64,000 nucleotides of DNA from Rhodosporidiobolus odoratus (taxonomy: Eukaryota; Basidiomycota; Microbotryomycetes; Sporidiobolales; Sporidiobolaceae): positions 558,001-622,000 of the forward strand of contig JAOANU010000015.1 of NCBI GenBank assembly GCA_034387635.1, read 5' to 3'. Under the pieces are notes generated by a model, which was not told the DNA's origin, searched no databases, and saw only the letters and a list, made by a program, of their open reading frames with translations. Below, one piece after another: positions 35,226-47,320 of this stretch. The position numbers and the translations under genes are program-made. Each line of letters starts with the position of its first letter. The first letter of the stretch is position 1.

Positions 35226-36391
35226 ATGGTGGGCAGAGTATGTACACTTTACGGGTGCGGCGCTGACTAGGCATCACTGACCAAGATGCTCGTCTGCCAC
35301 AGGTCATCATGGCCAGCACGGGCCCTTGCTTCCCTCAATTTCAGAATGGTATGATCGTGAACGCCCCGACGCACGTGGACGAATGTACATTTCATGGGTG
35401 CGGCACTGACTACGCATCACTGACCAAGATGCTCGTCTACCACAGTTGAACATGCCCAGCGCGAGCCCTTTCCCCCCATATCAACGTGGTTTCCTGGTCC
35501 CGTCCCCTACCCACCTCCTTCGTCTCCGGCTCCTCTTGCCACACAACACCCCCCACCTCTCGTCTATGGACGGAGGCTACTGCTTGTCTGCAGTCAATCG
35601 ATTCCTGCCATCATTGAGCTCTTTGGCATGCATGTCATGTATGTCTACGCTCCTGATAACAGGACGAGATTCGCACAGAATCACCCTGTCGTAGGTGTAA
35701 TGCCGAAAGTTGTCGTGAATCCAGATGACTATAAGGGTGGAGCTGGTACACGTGCGTCCTTCACCAGTCCATTCATACCTGAGCACATCCTGGCAAAGTC
35801 TGACTGTTCCTACTTTGTACTAGATGAAGAGCCGTACCACTTCGAGCTGCGTGGCTCTACGATGCTGTGTGCAAGAACTGCGACGAGAAATCGGTACCGT
35901 ACAGCCTCAAGGTGGCAGCTCACTCAGACCGAAGACGGCGGCAGAAGTCATCTTCCCACAGACAACTTCCGCCAGATATGTGTGCCTCGGTTTATCGAGT
36001 ACAAGGCAGCCACTCCATCCGGCTCTCCGGTCTTCCCTCCAAAGGCGACAAGGGCCAGGGATAACAACTGGACTTGGGAATATACTATAAATGGTAAGAC
36101 TTCTTCTTTGCCGACCTGTTGACAATCTAGACCCAGTCTGACCTCTTGTTTCCTCCAGATATCCCTAACATTCCTCACCAGCACATTGCCCTGCAGCAAC
36201 TCCGTCAGGACGGGAAGGATCCAGAGCAACAGAATCAGGAGTATCATCCGCCTAAAGAGTCTCTATTCCTGCTCAAGCAGACAATGTTGGACGATTCCTC
36301 CCAAGTCATCGACGATTCCTCCCAAGTCATCTACTCAGTCCTCCACTTTAAGGTACCAGTCAATCCTCATATCCCCGTTAGTAGACAGTAG
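35226..36391 (+). CDS. Hypothetical protein with proline-rich N-terminus
   Basis: I do not recognise this protein. A consistent reading begins at ATG 35226 (MVGR), splices to MASTGPCFPQFQNVEHAQRE, then a Pro-rich stretch (FPPISTWFPGPVPYPPP), a hydrophobic segment (SIPAIIELFGMHVMYVY), and GVMPKVVVNPDDYKGGAGT, SYFVLDEEPYHFELRGS and ARDNNWTWEYTIN. After a GTAAGA...CCAG intron at about 36094-36159 follows a Gln-rich tail (IALQQLRQDGKDPEQQNQEY) to the stop at 36389-36391. Two of its introns share a near-identical 62-bp segment (35241 and 35384). The tail carries two adjacent copies of DDSSQVI. It could be a lineage-specific gene or a decaying one. Confidence 0.45.
35241..35445 (+). repeat. Imperfect direct duplication of an intron end, offset 143 bp
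   Basis: The segment 35241-35302 is repeated at 35384-35445 with few changes; both contain gcatcactgaccaagatgct and end in a C(T/G)(A/G)CCACAG splice acceptor. Weaker similarity continues about 40 bp downstream into the exons. Confidence 0.8.
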
Positions 36392-37378
36392 CAACTGCCG
36401 GAGTAGGTCTGTGAGGCTGGAGGCAGTTTGTTCTGTACTTTGTAACTGTGTCAGCCATGTTACCTGCCTGGTTCAACCCATAATGTAGTATGACCTGAAG
36501 ATTGCACTGCTTCCCTTGGCTTGACAATCCCTTGGTAGCAGCGTCGAGCTTGTAATCCTGCTCAGGTTTACTCTTCCTGCTTGAACGTAGAATACTTCGG
36601 AAACATCCAGCCCATAACATAGGCGTTCAAATGCATTCACCAAACTTAAGGAAGCTTGCAACAGGTGATCTCCTGCTGTCCATGCCACCAATTTGGCAAG
36701 AGTACCGAAATCCAGTCGAGAGAGTGCGAGTACATCAGCAGCGATGCCCATATAGGGCCTTACTGTGGTCTGTGTGTGGCAGACTGCTTCGGGAGAGCTG
36801 GGTCAACGGAATGCAGGGGGGGGAATCAAGGAAAACTACTTGGGAAGGCCAAAATCTAGGAAATGAAGGCAAGCGAGCGCCACCGGCTGGATCACAAGGG
36901 CAAAGAGACCCGACAGGGCACAGTCACAGTGATCTCCCCAAAAACATCGCCAGGAGCGGCAGATCTGCAGACCGTACGAGGTGTTCAGAAAGAAGAAAAA
37001 AAAGCCTAATACTTCCAGTGCCGCCACGCGCAGTTGCCACCTTGCGATACGGGTGCAAAGCCCTAATCTTGCCACACCAGGAACCAAATCAAAGGGTCGA
37101 CACTGTCTGCAAGTATCAGTGAAGAAGCCTCTTCCCGCAGTTGAAAGAAGCGCGTATAGAAAACACTGCCATCGATTTGCAAGCTCTGTAAAGTGACAGC
37201 TTAGTGTTACTTCATCAGGGCAGGCCTTACAGGCGACCGTTGGAGGTCAATGAGTAAGGCCGGAGTAGCAGGCCGCAGAGCCCAGAACAATTGGAGACTT
37301 TCGAACACCAGGACAAGACAGTACAAAAGCAACCATCCCACAACCCTGGACTTGACTGTGCATCCTCGCTGTCTCGTC
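36392..37378. other. Gene-free region
   Basis: Nearly 1 kb with only short frames that have no protein-like features. It lies between convergent genes and presumably contains their 3' UTRs. Confidence 0.5.
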
Positions 37379-38097
37379 TCAGACACCCTGCTGTTTGACC
37401 ACATCGGCCACCTGCTCCGCCTTCTGTTGTCCCTGTCCCTGCAAAAGCGTTTCGCCCATCTTGACCTCGTGTTCCTTGCCAAACACTTTGCCGGCAATCT
37501 TCTTGCTGAACCCGTTGACTTGCTCTTTGAAAGAGGGTCCGGTGGCTGTAGTACGAGCCTATCAGTAAGGATCGTCCTTGTGAAAAGGCGGGCTGGGAAA
37601 AGAGACGCGGACGCACAAGTTCCATCCGCCATTGGCATAGTACTCGCGCTCTGGTCTGCCGGGATCTCGACACGATCAGAAGGAAGTTCCCATCGCTGGG
37701 TAATTTGGCTGAAGCCCGTGAGGGTCGAAGAAAGGAAAAAGGAGGAAAGGGAAAGTAGAGTATACGAGGGTGGTGAGGGAAAACTGTCAGCAAGGGTGCT
37801 TTCAGGATGCAGGCGATGTAGCTCTGTGTTCTGCTTCAGCTGATGCATTCCCAGTAGTGCCATCTCAACTCGAGCAACAGCTGCTCTGGGTCGTCTCGCA
37901 TTGCAACTCGAGTCTGGGAGATGCGACTGACTTAAAATGACCTCCTTCGTAGCCTGCGGGCGGGTTCGCGCTGGTCCCTGCTACTCCCGGTGCGGTCGAC
38001 GAGGGTTGAAAGCCAGTTGCGTTGGTTGATGAAGAAGCCTGTTGGACAGCTGTTCAGCTCACGCGAGGCTGTAAGAGTATTGCGATGGGCTTACCAT
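37379..38097 (-). CDS. Small conserved-looking protein of 109 residues
   Basis: Four exons fit with consistent phases: 38097-38095, 38038-37942, 37666-37617 and 37558-37379, together 330 nt. The first exon would hold only the ATG, followed at once by GTAAG. The protein is MASSSTNATGFQ..., a disordered N-terminus with GYEGDPGRPEREYYANGGW and then a charged helical half with FKEQVNGFSKKIAGKVFGKE and MGETLLQGQGQQKAEQVADV. No signal peptide or membrane helix is seen. The amphipathic repeated KxxGKxFGxxH pattern loosely recalls small stress-related helical proteins, but I cannot assign a family. Confidence 0.7.
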
Positions 38098-38320
38098 ACT
38101 GCTGATTTGTGCTTCGATAGGCTTAATAAGGCAGTAGGCGCGATACGAGAAGTACGAGAGCTGCAGGATGAGGTTGACCCGATGACGCGCACTCCCTCGC
38201 TCGGACTCCACGACCTGGTCCACTTCCTTGTCACAAACACCTCGCGTAGAGCGTCAAGAAGAGCTACGACTGCATCAGAAGGAAAGACGAACGATGTACA
38301 AGAAATCCGAAAGTCCGATA

Positions 38321-40686
38321 CTAAGCCTCAAGGCCACTCTGCGCCTTAGCCCGAGCCAACAACGCCTCCTTCTTTGCCCTCATCCGTTCCCGCTCCTTGC
38401 CCTTGTCCTTCTCCTTGTCTGCTACCGGTCCCTTGCCATTCGCAATCGCGCCTGCGGCAGAAGCAGAATTAAGGGCCGACGAGGTGGAAAGGACCTTCTT
38501 CCGTTCCTTTTCCTTCTCCTTGGCTGCGAGAGCATTTGACGAGACAAGTGCTTCGGTAGATACCACCGGAGAGTCGGCGAGGGCGAGGATCGAAGACAGG
38601 GCGGAAGAGGTCGTCGCAGCTGAAGGTGCAGTTGACAGAGTCGATGCAGACGACGGTCGGGATGCAGAAGAAGAAGAGCCCGAAATCCTCCTCCCACCTT
38701 CCGGTCTCACAGCCGGAGCCCTCTCTCTCCTCACCTCCTGATTTCCGTCGCCACCTTTCCGACCTTCCCCGGGCACTGCCACTGGTGGTTCCTCAACCGC
38801 CTTCTTCTCTCTAGCCCTCTCCACGCTCCCCGCGACTCTCTCGAACCTCCTCTTGACTTGGTCGCTTACCAGAGTTTCCTGCGGAGCGATCGGCGTATCG
38901 ATGCCGAGTTGGGAGAGGAAGGCGGCGACAGAAGCAGAGGGAGGTTCGGAGGGTCGCGAGGACGAGGTAGTAGTGGGAGGAAGGGGCGCAGGGGCGGATG
39001 GAGGCAGTGCAGTTCGTGCGGTGCGCTTCGAGGCTTTCGTAGCGGCGAGACTGGCGACGATCTCGGGTGGGAGATCATCGCTAAAGGTAGATGAACGAGA
39101 GAGAGTCAGCGGCGCAAGCGAGACCGAGCAAAGAGGATGTGGCTCACTCAGAATCTGCTCCACGCGCCATCGTACTCCTTCTCCCGATCTGCTTCCTTTC
39201 CACAAACTCCTTCACTAGTCGATCCTTCTCTTCAACCTCCTTGACCAGCTCGCGAAGCTCGACCTCCATTTCTTCCCGCGCTGCTTGTTCATCCTGCACC
39301 TGTGCGGAAAGGACGCCGAGTTCCTCTCCGAGCTCTGAGCGAAGAGTCTCCAGACGAGAGGTGGTGGACGAGGCGAGAGACGAGAGCCCGAGGCGGATTG
39401 CGTAAAGTTTGCGGTGCAGAGGGGATGTAAGGGCTGGCACAGGTAGCGAGAGGTGAGGTGTTGGAACCACGTAGGACTGCTCAGAGCATGGAAAAAGGTC
39501 AGATCTGTTGTACATTGCCGCCGCTGCAAGGGTGCCCTGTCCGAGCAAGACCTGAAACGCACCTCATCCGCATCCTCTTGTGCGTGCATCACACCCTCTA
39601 CCTCTGCTCCGTTCTCACCCTCGAGCGCTTCCCTGAACTCATCCATGTCGCAAACCCCTTCCGCCCATTCTCCAACCTCGCTGATGAACTCCCGCAACAG
39701 CTTGTTATCGCCTTGCAGGTGAGTTCTTGCGGAAGTAGCTTCGTTCAGGGCAGAGGTCAGGAGCTCGAGTTCTGCTTCGAGTGCGACAGAGGCGGCGGAA
39801 GGCGAGGATGAGGTTGGGGTATTTGACCGGCTTGAGGCGGAGGAGAGACGGGACAGACGCCCGGAGGCGGCGAAGGTAGAAGAGAGCGGCGAAGAAGAGG
39901 ATGAGGCAGCGGTGGACGAGTTGAGCACGACAAGGCGTGTCGAGACGGTGACAGAGTCGGAGGAAGTGGTGAGTTTCTGCAGGCGTTGGTGAAGTGCCGT
40001 GACCTCGGTTTCTCGGCGCTTTTGGTCGTGCTGCAGCTCAACTCACAATCAGCGGATTACTCGCACGAGGCTGGAGGCGGGGACGCACGAGTGCCTGCGT
40101 CTTTACGAACTGCAAAGCATTCTTCATCTTTGCTAGTTCATCCTTTGTCTGACGATGTCGCTCTTGCTCCGTCTGGAGCTTGAGCTCCGCTTCTCTGCGA
40201 GTCATTGATGCAGAGTGAACCCGTCAGCTAATGCATCAACAATGTCGGAGGGGGGAACAAGGCCAATGAACCTGCAACTGACCTTGCTCTTGCCCTCTCC
40301 TTCTCGGCCTCCCTTTGCGCCACCTCCCTGTCCCTCTCCGCCCTTTCTCTCATCCCCCTCTCCCTCTCGGCCTCCGCACTAACCCTAGCCTCCCTAGCCA
40401 ACAACCCCTCAACCATCTCCCTCTCCTGATCCCTCTTGTCCAACATCCCCCAGAGACACTTACTCAGCTGTTCCCTCGCTCGAGCTTGAAGAATCAACAA
40501 ATCATTGTGTTTCTTGAGGGCTTTGGATGAGGATTGGGAAGGGAGACTTGGGGAGTTGAAGAGGGTTTGAAGGTCGAGAGGCCGGGTTAGGTAGCCGGAT
40601 GAGAGGAGGGCGGTAGACAGGGCCGAGAAGGACTGTTGAGCGCCTTGGGTTGGGGTCTCTAGTGGTCCCAAGGGATGTGAATCCAT
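38321..40686 (-). CDS. Coiled-coil protein, ADIP/Msd1-like
   Basis: The start at 40686 gives MDSHPLGPLETPTQGAQQSF, then ALSTALLSSGYLTRPLDLQT and KKHNDLLILQARAREQLSKC. This is followed by long coiled coil (EAERERGMRERAERDREVAQ; KLQTEQERHRQTKDELAKMK). A middle section has a predicted helix (ALEAELELLTSALNEATSAR), a second coiled coil (EEMEVELRELVKEVEEKDRL) and a Ser/Ala/Lys-rich C-terminus ending in KAQSGLEA at 38321. Five or so introns break it. The N-terminal SALSTALLSSGY...LGML-like block followed by coiled coil resembles the ADIP (afadin/alpha-actinin-binding) family, whose fission-yeast member Msd1 anchors microtubules at the spindle pole. The family call is tentative; the coiled-coil nature is clear. 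Confidence 0.65.
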
Positions 40687-41187
40687 TTCTTCGTTGTCGA
40701 TGTTGTTTGATCAGGGTTGAGTGAGACGAGGGTCGATGAGCTTGGCGTGCGGTGTGCTGGTAGGGCGCGTAGTCGATCAAGCACGAGCGTACTGGCCGTG
40801 AATGACGCGTCTCGAGCGAAGTGACGCGAGTCGAAGTACAAGTCTAAACGAGACCATCTCTCCTCCAACTCGAAGCCAACTCAACAAATTCTGACGAGCG
40901 ATCGCACGTGCACTCCAGTCCAATGAGACATCAGATGCACATCTATGTTCCGGGTCGACATCTACAACATCTAAACAAGGGCAGCATACAAACCGGAAGG
41001 AGCGACCTTAAGCAAGAAGTGGAAAAAACAAGAGGGAAAAGATGTTGATGAAGGAGGGAAAGGGGAACTGAGCTAAGCGAGACGACAGGGGAAGAAGGCT
41101 CCACGCCAACGCTAAGCTGATGTGCACGAAGGGGGAGAAATACCAGGTGGAAGGGAAGGAACGAGAAATGAAACCCACTGCTCCGTC
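40687..41187. other. Intergenic region
   Basis: About 500 bp between two minus-strand genes: promoter of the coiled-coil gene's upstream side and 3' UTR of the methyltransferase gene. No coding signal. Confidence 0.45.
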
Positions 41188-42891
41188 TCAACACCACCCC
41201 ATCCTCAACAACCTATAATTCTCCTCATCCGCCCGTCCCACACCCTGAACCCTCTCAATCTCCGTCAGACTCTCCACTGCAACCCTCCAGCCTCCTCCAA
41301 CGGCCTTGTCATCCCTGTCCGGTAGATCCTCTTTCAGCGGGAACACGTCCTTTAGAGTGGCGATGGCTTCGGCGTGCGTAGGACGGAGGGGTACGATGAG
41401 GAAGAATGCGGGGGAGAAGACGGAGGTGCGAGCCGAGGTAGTGGGGCGAGTGCGCGCGACGGCGTCGACGCGGGGTTGGGACGAGTTGGTCGACGTGAGG
41501 GCAGGTCGGGTGGGCAAGGCGAGCGAGGATTCGCCGAGGGAGAGATCGGCTAGGTCTGAGGGGAGAGAGGCGGATGCGGTGAAGAGGGAGGGGTCGTCGG
41601 GCTTGATCAGGAATTGCTCGACGCAGGATTTCAGCCACAGGGCATGGGTGGGGCCATAGACTACGTCGGCGGCGATGAGGGTGTGGAAGGGCTTGTCACT
41701 GTCAGACAGATGGACATCAGTAAGATCAGTGGCGAAGAATCTAGAAGGATACGAACAATGGAGCGGGCATGCTCGTCTCGATCGCCATTCTAGGATTGAG
41801 GGCCGCTGAGAAAGCCCTGGAATTGTGCACTGCACTCCAATCAAGCTTGTGAGCCTGTACTGGCAGAGACGACATGGACGATGAGAGGGAAGGCAAAGCA
41901 GAAGAGTCGGTAGAAGAAGAATTTGACATGTTGATCGGTACGGGATTTGTCGGGACGAGGTGGGGAGACGCGGTAGGCGAGACGACGGGAGAAATATTGG
42001 TCGAGTTGCTGATCACGTTCTTCCTGAGGTTCTCCAGCACTCCTTCGTGATAGTCCGTCGCGAATACCTCTGCCGGGGCCTCGAGCCGTTCACTCATGCC
42101 TTTCCAAACGAGGCTGAGCAAGCCGGTGCCGGCACCGAGTTCGAGCACCCGCTGATTTGACAAGCCAAGGCCGAAGGAGACGGGGTCGAGGGCGAGCATG
42201 CGCGCAAGGATGATGGAAGAGCCCCAAGATTGGAGGCCAACTGAGGTGGGGTCAAGGGAGGAGGGTAGGGCATCGTTGAGCGTGATGAGGAGGGGTTCAG
42301 TTTGCGGGTCGGCGTCAGGCAGGCAAGTAGGGAGAAGGAGGGGCCGGAGGATTGAACCGGATTCTGAGCACAGCAACGGAGAGAGAGAGAAAGATTAGCT
42401 CGGTGCCGTTCGAGGACAGACAGTGAAAAGGACGTACCCGAAGTCGCAGTCAAATGGCTCAAGAGCGCTGCCGCTTCCTCAACAATCTCGACCCTCTTCT
42501 GCCGTTCCTCGTCGTGACCGTCCTGATCCGCCTCAGTAACCCAATCCTCCCCCCGCTTGATCAACATGCTCAACCAATTGGTCGCCCAACTGCGCTCAAA
42601 TGCATCGTGCTGGTGCAACGGGTCAATGGTGGCATCCTCGTCGACCTCGCTTGAGAAAGCAGCTTTCTCTACCGCCGCCGGAGAAGGTTGAGCGGCGAGC
42701 TCTTGACTGTCGGTGGAGGGGTCGCCTGGAGTTGCGTAGAGGAGACGGAGGTGTGCGATAAGGTGGAGAAGGTCGTTGCTGGATACGTTACTGGCTGTCA
42801 AGCTTCGGGATAGTTTGGGAAGTACTGAGGAAGGAAGTGAAGGACGTCGAACACGGGCTTTAATGGGCGGGTGAGAGGGAGGTGAGGCCAT
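41188..42891 (-). CDS. SAM-dependent methyltransferase, family 16 type (protein lysine methyltransferase-like)
   Basis: The start at 42891 gives MASPPSHPPIKARVRRPSLP. The SAM-binding motif I is RVLELGAGTGLLSLVWKG, preceded by the family-typical TSVGLQSWGSSIILARMLAL and followed by EVFATDYHEGVLENLRKNVI (acidic motif). A Ser/Pro-rich insert follows, then LDW and, after an intron, DKPFHTLIAADVVYGPTHAL, which fits the post-II DVVY motif of family 16 lysine methyltransferases (FAM86/METTL21 group). The C-terminus has FFLIVPLRPTHAEAIATLKD and ends RLLRMGWC. The N-terminal 150-residue helical extension resembles FAM86-type enzymes that act on elongation factor 2. The substrate here is an inference. 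Confidence 0.8.
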
Positions 42892-43450
42892 GTAAGGGGG
42901 TTGAATGTAGCAAGAGCAGGTAAGGTAGTCTAAGCAGATAAGCAAGAGAAAGGAGTCGAGTCGGAAGTCTACGCGGGAGCGAGACCAACGTTCTCGAGCA
43001 CAGCCACTCCAACTCCCCACAAGCGTGATACTCAGCCACCCTGACTAGCTGGATCGTTCCTGTGCAGCCAATCTTGCTCCCAGACAGAAAGAAGCATCAT
43101 TCCGTCTTTCGAATTGGCCGGTCGGTCAAGATGAAAACGAGAGTGGCAGGTTGCGAAGGAGTGACAACGACCAAGGTGAACGAGTGACCGGGCAGCCAAG
43201 AACGAGAGAGAAGTAGTGCGAGTGCAAGGTGCAGTCTACGGTGATATAGTCATGCAAAGTGGGGAGAGAACGACAAGAGAATTACCGGAAAACCAAACTG
43301 CTGTCTGAGTACGAAAGACGACCGTGCACTACTGCTGTGCGCACCGCTGAGAATCCTAGACGAAGGCAAGAGGAAGAGAGAGAGAGTCTATCGCGATAAG
43401 GAACGTCCGTGGTGTAGGGGAATAGGGGGAAATAAAGGTTGAGAAGGTCC
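42892..43450. other. Intergenic region
   Basis: About 560 bp containing the upstream region of the methyltransferase gene and the 3' end of the next minus-strand gene. No supportable gene. Confidence 0.45.
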
Positions 43451-46400
43451 TCAGATAATGGCGCCAAACGCGAGTATCGCAGCTAAGAGGGTCAGCGATA
43501 CGCCGAGAGCCGGCGAGGACAAGATCGAAGAGGCGCCGGAGGTCGACGCTGGAGCAGTCGGTGCGGTGCCGACGACTTCGCCAAACCCGCTGCTGAATTT
43601 GCCCGCCCAAAAGGTCAAGTCGTCGATGGCGAGGGCGTGTTTAGTCCAGACTGCAGTTCGAGATATGTCAGACTCGGGGGCACACAGAAATGGAGGGACA
43701 GGGGAAAAGGAAGGAAGGCAAGAAACGCACGCAAAGGAATAGCGAGCCAAGTGCGGCCACCAAATCCAGTATCGATATTCGCTTGTGCAACGGTGGTGAA
43801 CCAACCCGGTTCCCACAGCGAGTAGAAAGTCCACCCGCCCCAGAGGGTCTACGCGGCGAGACTTTGTCAGCTCCCAAGAGGGAAGGGCGAGACAAAAAGA
43901 AAGGCAGGCTCACGTTGATGGTGTACGCCTTTGATGTGCTAGAGCCTGTCACAAGACCGCTGAACGTGCCATTGCCGAATGCGATGGTGTTCTCAAAGGT
44001 ATTCGCGAAAGTCTGCACAGAAAACAACGCATCAGCCGCTTTCCCACTCAAGACTGACGCCGTTTCGTGCGACGCTGGTGTCTCGAGAAAGAAGAAGAGA
44101 AGAAGGGAGAGAGCGTGGACGCACCTGACCAATAAAGTTGGACAAGCCAAACGTCGCCGACTTACGCTGCCACGAGATCCAAGATCCCCAAATATCAAAG
44201 TACGCGTGGACGCTGTGAAGGAGCGCCGCAGTCAGAGGAGAGTGTCAGCTTAAGATGGCACCGAAGGCCAAGGAAGTCGGTGCTCTGCTCACCCTTGCGA
44301 TTCCTCAGTGTGGTCTTCTCCGTAGGAATAGTCCTGCAAGTCCCAAAGCCGAGTAAGCGCCGCACACAAGAGACCGCAAACGATTGGGAGCAATCGCATA
44401 CCCAATTGAACTGCACACGCGATGCCTCATCAGCTCAATACCACGCAATGAGTCATCTATCGATTGCGGGGAGCAAAGGAGAATGGAGCCGAGAAAAACC
44501 GAACGCACCGTAGTAACCCCATTCCTAATCGCCTTGGTCTCGTTCAGATCTCCCAAGAAATCAGCCACATTCTGCTGGACAATGCTGTCATAATACGCCG
44601 TCTTGTTGGGACTGAACGCCGCGGCGGTTTCGTGCGCGGCAGCGAGACGGAGGTACCCGTGCACCATCATCATGCGGCGATTCCAGGGCTACATGCAGGG
44701 CGGAGCGAATCAGAGAGTATGTCAGCACGCACTGCTAGAAAGGAGGAGAGGGCGAAACGGGCAACGGACCATGGGGGTCCCAGGAGCGCGAGAGTCGCCA
44801 GTAGCCCACCATCGCTCGTCGGCAGGTTGGATGATGCTTAGATTTGGGTCAAGAAAGCGGAAGAAGTAGTTCTCGTAGGTGCTGCGAGACGTGGTTACTA
44901 GGGTCAGCGAGAGTAAAGAGGTCAGGAGAAAAGTGAAGGCATACTCGTCTCCCGCAGCGATGTACGCCTTAGCTCGATCGTAGTAAGTCACCGAGTTATT
45001 GAAGACGGTCGGACCGTCAAACTCGGGAGGAACCTGCGCAGCGACCGCTCAGCACCTACGTCAGAAACAGGGAGACAAGCATGGCGGACGCACGAGGTTC
45101 CACAAACAAGGACTCTTGAGAATCATCACAGCGGCGCTGACCATGTTTCCAACAATGAGACCGTTCTCGGAACCTGCGTATATGAGATTGCCGTCGGAAG
45201 GGTAGAGCTCGGCTGTTGGCCAGACCTAGTTATCGGAAAAACGGTCAGCCCGATTCCGACGAGAGATAAAAGGCAACGAGCTGTACCGGGTCGACGTCTC
45301 CCGTCCAGATAGTGACCGGATCGGCCGTGTTCTGATTTTGCAGGGCGAGGATGCTGTGCGAGCCAAACGTCAGCTTAAAAGGGCGGCACCCCTGGAGGAT
45401 AGCAAGCGTACTTGTCGGCAATTCGAACGACGACGTCGAGGGCCCGGATGTCACCTATGAAGGGGGAAGATCAGGATAAGGTGGCAGTAAAACCCGGAAG
45501 GCACCGAAAGAGCTCCTTGCCTGTGATTTCGAACAACAACCCAGCATTATACAACCCCTGTCCCAGATACCCATCCGCGAGCACATTGCCCTGACCATTC
45601 TCCCACAACGGTTCCAGCTGAGCCAGCATCCCAATCGCGCTCTCAATCTCAGTCCTCGTCACCTCTGTCGAGTTCAGGTCCAGAACCATATTCCGTCGCG
45701 CCTTGACGTCGCAATAGCGGACTTTACATAGGCTGGCGAAACCGGCGTCGGTGCCTGCGAAGGTTGGAGGAGCGGGGGTGCACTTCTTCAGGTTGGAGTA
45801 GCCGTAGGATGTAGGAGAGGGTCGGGGAGTCTTGTGGGTCCCAGTCTTCGAGGTCATCCCGATGGCTTTGGACGCCACAGCTATCTTTGTTGACTTTGCT
45901 TGCGAGGACTTGAAGGGTCGGGACGACGCCCTAACTTTGTCGATCGTTGTAGTCGAGGTTGAGGCGGTTTCTCGTGAGGTGGAGCGAGTAGACGCGGATG
46001 CGCGGGAGCGAGAGCTGGATCGAACGCTGGTGCGGGATGTAGCGATACGAGATGATGCGGAGGCGGACGCTCGGGGCGTGCGAGAGGGGCGAGTGTCGGT
46101 AGAGAAAGATGAAAAGGTTGCGTCTGTTGCGGTCGTTGAGGCAGAGAGAACAGAGGTCGAGGTGTTGCGGGAGGTGATAATAGACGAGATCGAACTCGAG
46201 GAGGCCGACAATGTTGAAGAAATGGAAGATGGGGCAGACGTTGAAGGAACGCTTCGAACGCGTGTTGTCAACGGCGACGAAGTCCCGCCAGACACCTCGA
46301 CGTCAACGGAGACGTCAATTGCCAGTGCCGCTGCTTTCGTCCGAGCAGGAAGGGACGCCGTCGACGACGTTTGCACGGCTAGAAGTCGTCCAGTGTTGAC

Positions 46401-46727
46401 GGACAAAGACGGATTTATTGTGCTTCCTGTTTCTGCCGTCGTCCTCGAGCTAAAGGGCGCTCTTGAGCCTGGCAGCGCTGAGCTACCCTCTGCGCTATCC
46501 ACGAGCTGAACGGCGAGCAAGCGCACTCTGTCTACTCCTTGTACGCTCGCGCCTCCCGTCGTTGCGAGGGAAGGTTCGAGGGTCAAGCTGGCGGAAGAAG
46601 CTGATAGGGAAGAAGTAATAGGTAGGGCGTGGGCTGAAGAGGTCGCGATGGCGAGGGCGCAGAAGGACAGGGCTAGAGGGTAGAACCAGGCTGAAGAAGG
46701 GGGAGAGGGACGGCGGGGTGTTGGCAT
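43451..46727 (-). CDS. Secreted GPI-anchored protein with Ser/Thr-rich N-terminal region
   Basis: The protein starts at 46727 (MPTPRRPSPPSSAWFYPLAL) with a signal peptide (LALSFCALAIATSSAHA). A mucin-like Ser/Thr region of over 200 residues follows, then a globular domain spread over many short exons: CTPAPPTFAGTDAGFASLCK, LAQLEPLWENGQGNVLADGY, PTAELYPSDGNLIYAGSENG, LSIIQPADERWWATGDSRAP, WNRRMMMVHGYLRLAAAHET and KAYTINTLWGGWTFYSLWEP. The C-terminus is STSGASSILSSPALGVSLTL plus a hydrophobic tail ending at 43451, a typical GPI signal. The many Trp and Tyr and the all-helical look of the central domain suggest a carbohydrate-active or cell-wall protein, perhaps an (alpha/alpha)6 barrel, but no catalytic motif was recognised. 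Confidence 0.75.
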
Positions 46728-47320
46728 CTTTCGGGGATTGAAGGCTGAGGTGCCAGCTAAAACAGCTGGACTATAGGTGTGTGTATAGAGAGCGTGTAGG
46801 TAAGCCTGCGAGGCTGGATGTGGCGATCGCTTGAAGCTGTGTTGGAGACAAGGACGAGGACAAGGAACGCTGAGGAGGGGAGGGAACTGTGCCGAGAGAA
46901 GCGGGAGGTCGCAACGACTCTCAATCGAGTCCTCGTTAGTCTTGATCAGCCCAGACAGCCCTCGTCACCTGCTCACTCTGCATTCGCTGCCTCTCCTCGC
47001 CCCTGTAGTTGCCCCATCGCTACTTCTTTAGATTGTGAGCGCGTCGTCGACGCGTGAGGGTGATAGGCGACAGCAGAGGCGGTGAAGGGCACGACTGGGT
47101 TAGAAGGGACACTGTTAGCAAGCTGAGCATGTTCATGCATTCCACCGTGAGCAGCAGTAGTAAAGCCGGAGATTGGGAAACTGAGAAGGTCCCACGCCGA
47201 AACTCTCTCCCGCGCGTCAACACCATTGTAACGATACCAATACTCTATTGCCGTCTACAACCCAAACGATACAACCCCGAAACTGCAGCGCCAGTATAAC
47301 CCAGACTCTTCCTTCCCCTT
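46728..47320. other. Intergenic region
   Basis: About 590 bp between two minus-strand genes, holding the promoter of the GPI-protein gene. No coding frame is supported. Confidence 0.45.

Noticed and set aside
45832..46509. Plus-strand frame of 225 codons, acidic and Val-rich
   Set aside because: Antisense shadow of the Ser/Thr-rich region of the GPI-anchored protein gene.
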